Shown here piece after piece: positions 26,840 through 34,102 of a DNA stretch of 42,793 bases. The position numbers and the translations under genes were made by a program. The stretch's first letter is position 1, and the number at the start of each line of letters is the position of its first letter. Source of the stretch: UBA12014 sp029248335 (GTDB taxonomy: Bacteria; Planctomycetota; Phycisphaerae; Phycisphaerales; SM1A02); assembly GCA_029248335.1 (NCBI GenBank), contig JAQWJM010000011.1:1-42793 (forward strand). The letters run 5' to 3'. The notes beneath the pieces are model-generated. The model made no database searches, was not told where the DNA came from, and saw nothing but the letters and a program-made list of their open reading frames with translations.

Positions 26840-28264
26840 ATGCACACCGACGACTCATCCACCCCCGACTCGACCCACCGCCAGACCGACACCGACGGAT
26901 CCCCGCCCACGCCGGCCGGCGACGCAACGCCTTCGACCGCCGACGCGGCGGCCATGGACGCGGAACTGCGGGCCGCGATCGGCGACACGCCGGCTCCGGA
27001 AACGCCGATCTCGAAGTCCGACTCCCCGCCGGCGGCGACCGCCGTCCCGGAACCAGCCGAAGGCACGGACAACCTCGCCTCCGAGATCGATGCGGCCCTG
27101 GCCGGCGTCGATCTCATGGCGCTCGCGGCCGAAGAGACCCCGGAAATCGGAAGTCGAATCAAGCTCGAGGGTGGCCGTCGGACCCGAAGCGGACACATCG
27201 TCTCGATCCGGAACGGCGACGTCCTCGTCGAGTTCGGCCCGAAGAAACAAGGCGTCTGCCCGCTTTCGCAGTTCAAGACGCCGCCCGAGGAAGGCACTTC
27301 GGCGGAGTTCATCGTCGAGCGAATCGACTCCGAAGGGCTCTACGTGCTCAGCGTTCCCGGCGTGGTCCAGAAGGCCGACTGGGGCAACCTCGAAGTCGGC
27401 CAGACCGTCGAGGGCAACGTCGTCGGCGTCAACAAGGGCGGACTCGAGGTCGAGGTCGCCAAGCACACCGGTTTCATGCCCGCCGGACAGATCGACATTC
27501 GCCACATCCCCGATATTTCGGTGATGCTCAACGAACGCGTGACCTGCCGGGTCACCCAGCTCGACCGCAAGCGGGGACGCCTCGTCCTGAGCCGTCGGGC
27601 GGTGGTCGAAGAGGAGCGAGCGAAGAACCGAGACACGATCCTCGCCTCGCTCGAGCCGGGCCAGCGTCGCACCGTCGTGGTGACCAGCATCCAGGCCTAC
27701 GGCGTTTTCGCCGATCTGGGCGGGGTCGACGGCCTCATCCACGTCAGCGAGATCTCGCACGACCGGGTCCGGGATCCGGGCGATCACGTCAAGCTCGGCG
27801 ATGAATTCGAGGTGGTGGTCACCAAGATCGACACCTCGGGTGACCAGCCGAAGATCGGTCTCAGCCGCAAGGCGGTGGTCGCGGATCCCCGAGCAGGAAT
27901 GATGAATTCGCTCGAAACCGGTGCCACGGTGAGCGGCACGGTTCGAAAGACCACTGATTTCGGTGCGTTCGTCGAGATCGCCGAGGGCGTCGAAGGCCTC
28001 CTCCACATCTCGGAGATCAGCCACAAGCGGATCGACCGGGTCGATGCGGTGCTGCAGGCCGGCGAGGTGATCCAGGTCAAGATCCTCTCGATCGACCCCG
28101 ACAAGGGACGGGTGAGCCTCTCGAAGAAGGCCCTCGAAGCACGGCCGGCGGCGTCGGGTCGAGGTGGCCGCGACGGCGGTGGTGACGCCGAGCGGGCCGA
28201 AGATCCCGAAATGCGAAAGCTGCGAGCTCGCTTCAGTGGCGACCTCAAGGGCGGCCTCGGCTGA
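26840..28264 (+). CDS. S1 RNA-binding domain protein (ribosomal protein S1-like)
   Basis: A 474-residue protein with an acidic, Pro/Thr-rich disordered N-terminus (1-100) and four S1 domains at about 104-172, 185-252, 272-344 and 359-432. The last two are the most typical (GVFADLGGVDGLIHVSEIS and GAFVEIAEGVEGLLHISEIS). A basic Gly-rich tail follows. Ribosomal protein S1 docks mRNA on the 30S subunit; four-domain versions occur in many bacteria outside Proteobacteria, and this may be the S1 of the organism or a paralogue. The ATG at 26840 was chosen because the frame upstream has no domain content; no strong ribosome binding site is visible. It is divergent from pilM and 19 bases ahead of the dehydrogenase-like gene. 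Confidence 0.85.
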   Translation: MHTDDSSTPDSTHRQTDTDGSPPTPAGDATPSTADAAAMDAELRAAIGDTPAPETPISKSDSPPAATAVPEPAEGTDNLASEIDAALAGVDLMALAAEETPEIGSRIKLEGGRRTRSGHIVSIRNGDVLVEFGPKKQGVCPLSQFKTPPEEGTSAEFIVERIDSEGLYVLSVPGVVQKADWGNLEVGQTVEGNVVGVNKGGLEVEVAKHTGFMPAGQIDIRHIPDISVMLNERVTCRVTQLDRKRGRLVLSRRAVVEEERAKNRDTILASLEPGQRRTVVVTSIQAYGVFADLGGVDGLIHVSEISHDRVRDPGDHVKLGDEFEVVVTKIDTSGDQPKIGLSRKAVVADPRAGMMNSLETGATVSGTVRKTTDFGAFVEIAEGVEGLLHISEISHKRIDRVDAVLQAGEVIQVKILSIDPDKGRVSLSKKALEARPAASGRGGRDGGGDAERAEDPEMRKLRARFSGDLKGGLG

Positions 28265-28283
28265 ACCCCGGATCCCGCCCTCG

Positions 28284-29243
28284 ATGCTCCAGGTGCATCT
28301 CGCCACCCACGGTGATCCGGCCTCGCTCACGCCCAAGGTGCGAGCCGGGCACGATCCCTTCCTCGACGCGATGACCGCCCGGTGCCCGGGCCTCGCCGCC
28401 CTCACCCGGGGGCCGGTCGATGCCATGCCCGACGAGTGCAACGTCCTCGTGGGCAGCGAGATCACCGCCGAATCACTCGCGGCACGTCCCCTGCTTCGGC
28501 ACCTGATCGTGCCCTGGGCGGGCGTTCCAGCCAGCCTGGAAGCGAGCGTCGCGGCCTCGGGTCGTCAGGACGTGACCATTCACAACCTCCACCACAACGC
28601 CGCGAGTGCGGCGGAAACCGGGATCGGCCTGCTCCTCGCCGCCGCCCGCGGGATCGCCCGGCTCGATCCGCTGCTTCGCGCCGACGACTGGCGGCCTCGC
28701 TACCAACCCCGGCCGGCCCGCCGGCTGGAAGGCGGCCGGGCCGCGGTCCTCGGCCGAGGGGCGATCGGCGGACGGGTCGCCCGGGCCCTCGAAGGACTCG
28801 GCATGGCCGTCGATCGAATCGGTCGCCCACCGACGGGCGGACGGTGGTCGACGCCCGACCTCGTGACCCGGCTCGCTGGACGGCAGGTACTGGTGATCGC
28901 GATCCCGCTCGGACCCGAGACCGAAGGCTTGGTGAACGGCGAGGTGCTCGATGCCCTGGTGGACGGCATCGTCGTGAACGTGGGCCGCGCGAAGCTCGTC
29001 GATGAAGATGCCCTCTTCGACCGACTCGCCGACGGACGGCTCTTCGCGGCCGGCCTCGATGTCTGGTGGCGGGTTCCCACGACCGTCGAGACGCGGGCCG
29101 ACTGGCCGCCCGCCGATCGTCCGTTCCGGGATCTCGACAACGTGGTCATGACGCCGCACGTCGGTGGCGGGCTCGGCGAGCCCGAGATCGAGACCTGCCG
29201 CGCGGAGGCGCTGGTCGAAGTGCTCCGCCGACTCGACGACTAG
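28284..29243 (+). CDS. D-2-hydroxyacid dehydrogenase-like protein lacking the catalytic Glu
   Basis: A 319-residue member of the D-isomer-specific 2-hydroxyacid dehydrogenase family, which reduces 2-keto acids with NAD(P)H. The Rossmann motif GRGAIGGRVA is at about 157-166. The catalytic Arg is in NVGRAKLVDEDAL and the catalytic His in MTPHVGG. The Glu that pairs with His normally lies in a DVFxxEP motif; here the segment is DVWWRVP, with Val at the Glu position, so activity may be lost or altered. Arg-rich and Ala-rich composition follows the high GC. It starts 19 bases after the S1 gene, so the two are probably cotranscribed. The stop overlaps that of the convergent gene by four bases (CTAG at 29240-29243). 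Confidence 0.82.
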   Translation: MLQVHLATHGDPASLTPKVRAGHDPFLDAMTARCPGLAALTRGPVDAMPDECNVLVGSEITAESLAARPLLRHLIVPWAGVPASLEASVAASGRQDVTIHNLHHNAASAAETGIGLLLAAARGIARLDPLLRADDWRPRYQPRPARRLEGGRAAVLGRGAIGGRVARALEGLGMAVDRIGRPPTGGRWSTPDLVTRLAGRQVLVIAIPLGPETEGLVNGEVLDALVDGIVVNVGRAKLVDEDALFDRLADGRLFAAGLDVWWRVPTTVETRADWPPADRPFRDLDNVVMTPHVGGGLGEPEIETCRAEALVEVLRRLDD

Positions 29244-29902
29244 ACCGGTTCGTCGTCCACCGTCGCCTCGAGGCGATCGATGATCTGCGTGAGCTCCACC
29301 GCGTCCACGAGCGGGACGTCGCCTCCGTCATGGAGATCGCCGGCGTCGATCGGGACCTGATTCGGCGGACACCGACGAATGCGGAATTCCACCCCCTCCA
29401 GGACCCCCTCGATCGTCTCCAGCGTGCCGAATCGGGAACGCGAGGACCCGAGTCGAACCGGTTCCACCCCGATCGCCTCGAGTTCGGCGGCGATCGCTCG
29501 AATCCCGCGATCACCGTGGTGACGAAGGTGCAGCCGATCCTCGGGATCGACCCGACCCGTCGCCGCCCGCCCGGCGAGCCGGCTTCCGAGGAAGACGTGA
29601 CGATCGTCCGCGAACCGCTCCTCCTGAAGATCCATCGCCTCCAGCAGATCGAGCGCCACGCGAAGCCGCTCGGCACGCCATCGCCGGAGGCCGGCGTCCC
29701 CCATCGACGCCGATCGCATCGCTTCGAGGTGCCTGCGGATCAGACCCCGCAGTCTCGATGGCACGTCACGGGCCCGCATCGCCGACGTCGGATCCGGATA
29801 CCGACCGGCGTGGACCTCGGCGGCCGTCGACCGGGCGAGATCGTCGTCGAGAATCCGCCGATCGGTTCGGTGGCGAGGAGGATGACCTTCCGGTCCGGTC
29901 AT
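29240..29902 (-). CDS. hypothetical protein, third of a minus-strand operon
   Basis: Family not recognised. 220 residues, Arg- and Glu-rich, without signal peptide or membrane helix. The first 110 residues look helical (RARDVPSRLRGLIRRHLEAMR, RAERLRVALDLLEAMDLQEER); the second half alternates strands and helices (AIAAELEAIGVEPVRLG, TLETIEGVLEGVEFRI). The open frame extends upstream inside the next gene, but the ATG at 29902 falls just after that gene's stop and only from here on does the sequence look protein-like. No clear Shine-Dalgarno. It follows the membrane protein gene by 50 bases. Confidence 0.65.
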   Translation of the reverse strand: MTGPEGHPPRHRTDRRILDDDLARSTAAEVHAGRYPDPTSAMRARDVPSRLRGLIRRHLEAMRSASMGDAGLRRWRAERLRVALDLLEAMDLQEERFADDRHVFLGSRLAGRAATGRVDPEDRLHLRHHGDRGIRAIAAELEAIGVEPVRLGSSRSRFGTLETIEGVLEGVEFRIRRCPPNQVPIDAGDLHDGGDVPLVDAVELTQIIDRLEATVDDEPV

Positions 29903-29952
29903 GTTGGTGGTGATTCCGAAGCCTTCGGTGGTCGAACCAGAAGCGACTCGTC

Positions 29953-31284
29953 TCAGTCGGATTCGGGCCCCGGCGTTCCAAGTTCGTCCAGCCGCAGGGA
30001 CTCGACCGACCGTCGCAGCAGCAGGTAGATCCGAACGCCGGACACCATGCCGAACGAGATCACCCAGCCCATCGCGAGCAGAGTCACGAGTGACCGCCAG
30101 AAGTCGAGGATTCCAGCGGCGACCCATCGAGTGCCGGTCGCCGCCGAGTCGGTGACCGCTGGAACCGGATCGAGGGAGGGCCACGACGTACCCGTCGAAA
30201 TCGCCGTGGGACCGGTGACCAGCCATCCGCCGGCACCACGGGCCCCCTCGAGCGTCATGGTGGCGACGCCCGAGACGAGGAGCCAACCGAGGACGCCGGT
30301 GACCAGGGCGGTCGCGAGCAGCACGAGGAAACGGCCGGGCCGCATTCGGATGAGACCGGCGGTCCGTACGACGATTTCCGAGGGATCCCCGGATTCGCAG
30401 GCGGCCGCGGACGCGAGAATCGGAAGAGAGATCATCCACGCGGTCGTCACCAACGCCGCGGCGAATGCGAACACGAGCACGGCGATCCACCCGATGGCGA
30501 CCAGGACGTCGACGCCGGGAACGAGGGCCAGCAGCCCCAGCACACCGGCCGGGATCAGCAGGATGATCGCGAGCACCGGGGGCAGCAGCGTCGCCCCCCA
30601 CTGACGACGCCAGTCGCCGATCGACCACCGCAGGACGGTGAAGAAGGGGACGTCGCGGTCGCGACCGAACCGCTCGGCATCGAGCCGGGCGATGGCGCCA
30701 CCGAAGGTCGCGAGGAGGAGCAGAAGGAAGATTCCGAACAGGATGAGGAAGGCCCGGTCATGCGTCCAGAGACCGGCGATGTTGGCGAAGACCGCCTCAT
30801 CCACACCGGCCACGACCATCGCGGGTTCGAGTCGAACCACACCGGTCCCGAGCCGACCGAGGCCACCACGCAGGGAACTCGTGAAGCGTTCGAACGCCCC
30901 ACGTCGCCGCAGCCGTTCCACGACCGCACGGACCTCGGGGTCCGTCGTCGCGAACGCCGCGCGGACCTCGAATCCATCGACGTCCGAAGTCTCCCACCCG
31001 TGGGGACGATCGAATTCCTCCACGTGCTCCCGAAACAGGTCGGAAAGCGTCGGATCCGTCGCGATCGCACCGGCGGGCGGCATCGAGGTCGACGACGAAG
31101 CGTCGTGAAGCGTGCCCACCAGGAACGCGATCAGCAGGACGAGCCCGCCCAGCACGAGCCGCTCCGGCCGCATCGCGGCGAAGACGCCGCAGGCCACCGA
31201 CCTCGCATCCGCGCCAAGGGTCGCGAGCGAGCCGGTCGGAGGCTCCATGAATCGCACGATGTAGTCGTCGGGTTCGTCTCGCAC
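29953..31284 (-). CDS. polytopic membrane protein of unknown function
   Basis: Family not recognised. 443 residues with about seven hydrophobic stretches: 43-60, 186-206, three between about 240 and 300 (LPPVLAIILLIPAGVLGLLAL onward), one near 335-358 (FLVLLATALVTGVLGWLLVSG) and one near 400-425 (LVTLLAMGWVISFGMVSGVRIYLLL). Between the first and second helix lies a polar domain of about 125 residues, probably outside the cytoplasm. No transporter signature, ATPase or catalytic motif seen. Middle gene of a three-gene operon: 20 bases after the upstream gene and 50 before the downstream gene. Confidence 0.78.
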   Translation of the reverse strand: MRDEPDDYIVRFMEPPTGSLATLGADARSVACGVFAAMRPERLVLGGLVLLIAFLVGTLHDASSSTSMPPAGAIATDPTLSDLFREHVEEFDRPHGWETSDVDGFEVRAAFATTDPEVRAVVERLRRRGAFERFTSSLRGGLGRLGTGVVRLEPAMVVAGVDEAVFANIAGLWTHDRAFLILFGIFLLLLLATFGGAIARLDAERFGRDRDVPFFTVLRWSIGDWRRQWGATLLPPVLAIILLIPAGVLGLLALVPGVDVLVAIGWIAVLVFAFAAALVTTAWMISLPILASAAACESGDPSEIVVRTAGLIRMRPGRFLVLLATALVTGVLGWLLVSGVATMTLEGARGAGGWLVTGPTAISTGTSWPSLDPVPAVTDSAATGTRWVAAGILDFWRSLVTLLAMGWVISFGMVSGVRIYLLLRRSVESLRLDELGTPGPESD

Positions 31285-31304
31285 GGGACCTCCGTTGACG
31301 CATG

Positions 31305-31949
31305 CTACCGGGGCCCGCCCTCGTTTCCGAGCCCGATCGGCTCGACCGCCCCGATCCGTGGGGTCCCGACCCGGCGGAGGGCGGACGCAGCATCATCGAG
31401 AATCCATCCCCGGAGTCGATCGTCCCCGCCACCGGACATCCGGGCCGACTCCGCGGCATGGAGCATGTTGGCGGCGTAATCGATCGCTTCGACATCCGGA
31501 TGGCCGAGCTCGAGGAAGACGTGCACGGCCCAAGGGCGGCTCGTGGCGTTGTCGGGCTGGGTGTGCTCGAGATGCCACGTGACCGCGGTCCGGAGCCGGG
31601 CGGTGAGCCGTCGCCGGGCCTCGGGATCGCCTTCGCCATCGAGCACGACCCGCCAGGCTGCGTGCATCACCGAGAGTTCGCATTCCGTCCAGACCTCGAT
31701 CGCGAGGTCGTCCCTCGGCCGGAGCATGGGACCGATCGAGGCCTCGTCCGGCCGAATCCCCTTGAGTTCGAGCAGGCGAGCGGCGGCGTCGCCGGTTCCA
31801 ACCAGCTCCCAGGCCTTGATCGCCGGATCGTCGGCATCGAAACCGTACTGGGGCGGATGTTCGAGGGACGTCGAGCCCTCCGCCTTCGCCCCGTGCTCGA
31901 AGAGACGGACCCATGACGTTCGATTTGTGAGATCCGGTCGTGTGGGCAC
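31305..31949 (-). CDS. hypothetical helical protein, first of a minus-strand operon
   Basis: Family not recognised. 214 residues, mostly predicted helix, no signal peptide or membrane segment. It contains Trp-rich helical stretches (DDLAIEVWTECELSVMHAAWRV, LRTAVTWHLEHTQPDNATSRPWAVHVFLELGHPDVEAIDYAANMLHAAE). The layout recalls small helical proteins found in planctomycetes but I can name none. It starts at a GTG (31947-31949) preceded by AAAGGAAAAG with a good 7-8 base spacing, which supports the start. Divergent from the zinc-ribbon gene with 47 bases between. Confidence 0.72.
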   Translation of the reverse strand: MPTRPDLTNRTSWVRLFEHGAKAEGSTSLEHPPQYGFDADDPAIKAWELVGTGDAAARLLELKGIRPDEASIGPMLRPRDDLAIEVWTECELSVMHAAWRVVLDGEGDPEARRRLTARLRTAVTWHLEHTQPDNATSRPWAVHVFLELGHPDVEAIDYAANMLHAAESARMSGGGDDRLRGWILDDAASALRRVGTPRIGAVEPIGLGNEGGPR

Positions 31950-31996
31950 GGTGTCTTTTCCTTTGACTCGGGGTGGACGCTCACTAGTCTAGAACC

Positions 31997-32320
31997 GTGG
32001 AGCGTGGAGACCAATCTCGAGATCAGTCTTCGGAGTCGGTCCGGTGCCCGACCTGTGGCTGCATCCAGTCCACCGTCGAAGAAACCAGCCACCCCGGCCC
32101 GCACGCCGCTCGGTACGCCGCTCGAGCGACCTCCTGTGAAATCTGCGGAGCCCCGCTCGGCCGACGGTCCCGAGTGGTGGTGCTCGAGTCACCCGAGCCC
32201 TCGCAGGTCGAGTCGCACTGGGCGCGGTGGCTCGAACAACGCCGGGTCGAACGTTGGATCTGGTTCGGATTCCTCGCCGGCCTCGCGCTCGCGATCGCCG
32301 CGATGGCGATTCCGTTCTGA
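31997..32320 (+). CDS. small zinc-ribbon membrane protein
   Basis: A 107-residue protein starting at GTG. Two CxxC pairs, CPTC at 17-20 and CEIC at 47-50, form a probable zinc ribbon. A single membrane helix ends the protein (about 88-106, WIWFGFLAGLALAIAAMAI), so the ribbon would face the cytoplasm if the tail is inserted from inside. Function unknown; zinc-ribbon-plus-helix proteins are common in planctomycetes and other phyla. It precedes the dipeptidase gene by 45 bases on the same strand. The start codon is uncertain because no clear ribosome binding site is seen. Confidence 0.68.
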   Translation: MERGDQSRDQSSESVRCPTCGCIQSTVEETSHPGPHAARYAARATSCEICGAPLGRRSRVVVLESPEPSQVESHWARWLEQRRVERWIWFGFLAGLALAIAAMAIPF

Positions 32321-32365
32321 GCGATTGGGATCAAATCGGTCGAGCGGACCGGCTATCGTGTCCGC

Positions 32366-33778
32366 ATGAGCACCCAGAACCAACGCCTCGACGACGTCCT
32401 TTCCGCGATCGACGCGGGATTCGACGCCTCCGTGGATCGACTTTCGGACATTCTTCGCATCCCCTCGATCAGCACCGACCCCGCCCATGATGAAGACGTG
32501 AGGGCCGCGGCGGAGTGGTTCGCAAGCGAATTCAAGCATCTCGGATTCTCAACCGAGGTCGTCAAGACGGTCGGACATCCGGTGGTGTTCGCCGAACGCC
32601 CCGCCCCCACCGCCGACGCACCGACGATCCTCTACTACGGGCACTACGACGTTCAACCGGCCGACCCGCTGGACCAGTGGAATTCGCCGCCGTTCGAGCC
32701 CGTGGTGATCGAAGACGCCAACGGCGGTCGAATCGTGGCTCGCGGCGCGGTCGACGACAAGGGTCAGGTGATGACCTTCATCGACGCGTTCCGCGCCTGG
32801 ATCGAGACCACCGACGGAATCCCGGTGGGGATCAAGGTGATGCTCGAAGGCGAGGAGGAGTCGGGCTCCGAAAGCCTCGACGGTTTCCTCGAATCGCACG
32901 AAGCGAAACTCGCCGCCGACGTCTGCGTGGTGTCGGACACCGGCATGTGGAACGCGGAGACACCGGCCATCACCACGATGCTTCGCGGCATGGTCTACAT
33001 CGAAGCCGAGATCCGCGGACCGGGCCATGATCTCCATTCCGGCATGTACGGCGGCGCGATCGCGAATCCCGCGAACGTGATGGCCCGCATCATCGCGTCC
33101 CTGCATCACGACGACGGCTCGGTCGCGGTGCCCGGTTTCTACGACGGCGTCGAGGACCCTCCGGCGTCGGTGCTGGAACAATGGAAGGAACTCGGTTTCG
33201 ACGAGGCCGGTTTCCTCGCGAGCGCCGGCATCACCGCCGCGAGTGGCGGCGAATCGGGCAGGACCATGCTCGAACGGACCTGGTCGAGACCCACCCTCGA
33301 CGTCAACGGCATCCATGGTGGATACACCGGGGCCGGCGCGAAGACGATCATCCCCGCGGCCTGCACCGCCAAGATCAGCTGCCGACTCGTTCCCGGTCAG
33401 GATCCGAGCGAAATCGAGCAAGCGTTGCGGAAGCACGTCGAATCGATGCTGCCCGAGGAATTCACCGTGGAGTTCATCAACCATGGCGTGAACCCCGCGG
33501 TCGTCGTGCCCGCGGACAGCCCCTGGCTTTCCGCGGCGAAGACCGGGCTCGCCGCGGCGTACGAAGCCCCCGCGGCCGTCATCGGCACCGGCGGGAGCAT
33601 TCCCGCGGTCGGCGACATCCAGGCCAAACTCGGGATGGACGCCCTCCTCGTCGGTTTCGGACTCGACGACGACCGCGTTCACAGCCCCAACGAGAAGTTC
33701 GACCTCCGGTGCCTCCGCGGCGGCATCAAGTCGCATGCCGGGATGATCGCGGCGTTCGCGGAACATCGGACGTCCTGA
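32366..33778 (+). CDS. M20-family dipeptidase/metallopeptidase
   Basis: A 470-residue M20 zinc peptidase, of the dipeptidase (carnosinase/DapE-like) branch. Metal and catalytic residues are visible: His93 and Asp95 in GHYDVQP, Asp130 or Asp131 in RGAVDDKGQ, the Glu pair in EGEEESGS (163-165), Asp191 in VSDTGMW, and a late His in VHSPNEKF. The dimerisation-domain His is in GHDLHSGMYGG (about 224). Length matches the family. No signal peptide, so cytoplasmic hydrolysis of dipeptides or acyl-amino acids is likely. The ATG at 32366 is the natural start. Convergent with a tiny membrane protein gene 21 bases after its stop. Confidence 0.93.
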   Translation: MSTQNQRLDDVLSAIDAGFDASVDRLSDILRIPSISTDPAHDEDVRAAAEWFASEFKHLGFSTEVVKTVGHPVVFAERPAPTADAPTILYYGHYDVQPADPLDQWNSPPFEPVVIEDANGGRIVARGAVDDKGQVMTFIDAFRAWIETTDGIPVGIKVMLEGEEESGSESLDGFLESHEAKLAADVCVVSDTGMWNAETPAITTMLRGMVYIEAEIRGPGHDLHSGMYGGAIANPANVMARIIASLHHDDGSVAVPGFYDGVEDPPASVLEQWKELGFDEAGFLASAGITAASGGESGRTMLERTWSRPTLDVNGIHGGYTGAGAKTIIPAACTAKISCRLVPGQDPSEIEQALRKHVESMLPEEFTVEFINHGVNPAVVVPADSPWLSAAKTGLAAAYEAPAAVIGTGGSIPAVGDIQAKLGMDALLVGFGLDDDRVHSPNEKFDLRCLRGGIKSHAGMIAAFAEHRTS

Positions 33779-33799
33779 ACGTCCGCGTGGCACCGGAAG

Positions 33800-33982
33800 T
33801 CAGCGAGCGGACGGCCGTTCCGCGAGTCTGCGGCGGCGGTGTTCCGTCAGTTCCCGGGCCTCGGCCCGTCGTCCTTCCAGCTCGTTCGACCAGACCGCGC
33901 GGCGACTCGCCAGCAGCAGGACGCCGCCGAAGGCGGGTACCAGACATCCCGCGACCACGATGATGGTGGGCAACCACGTCAT
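33800..33982 (-). CDS. small single-helix membrane protein
   Basis: A 60-residue protein from the ATG at 33982, which has AGAGGA just upstream. One membrane helix (MTWLPTIIVVAGCLVPAFGGVLLLAS, about 3-26) is followed by a charged Arg/Glu-rich tail ending in RRRRLAERPSAR. The open frame extends upstream to 34123 but with no protein-like content, so the shorter form was chosen. It stands alone between convergent and divergent neighbours. Function unknown. Confidence 0.6.
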   Translation of the reverse strand: MTWLPTIIVVAGCLVPAFGGVLLLASRRAVWSNELEGRRAEARELTEHRRRRLAERPSAR

Positions 33983-34102
33983 GTCCTCTGGATCGACTCG
34001 GTCGGGTGCCGTCTGGAGTGGGCATTCTCCCACGACGTCCACGATTCCCGCCCCACGATCACCTCCTTCCGATCCTCCGTCCGGAGGGTCGGTGGGAGTA
34101 GG

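Noticed and set aside
30797..31639. Minus-strand frame of 280 codons overlapping two other minus genes
   Set aside because: Different frame from the membrane protein and the helical protein; Arg/Ser/Gly-rich with no structure, and those two frames explain the region better.
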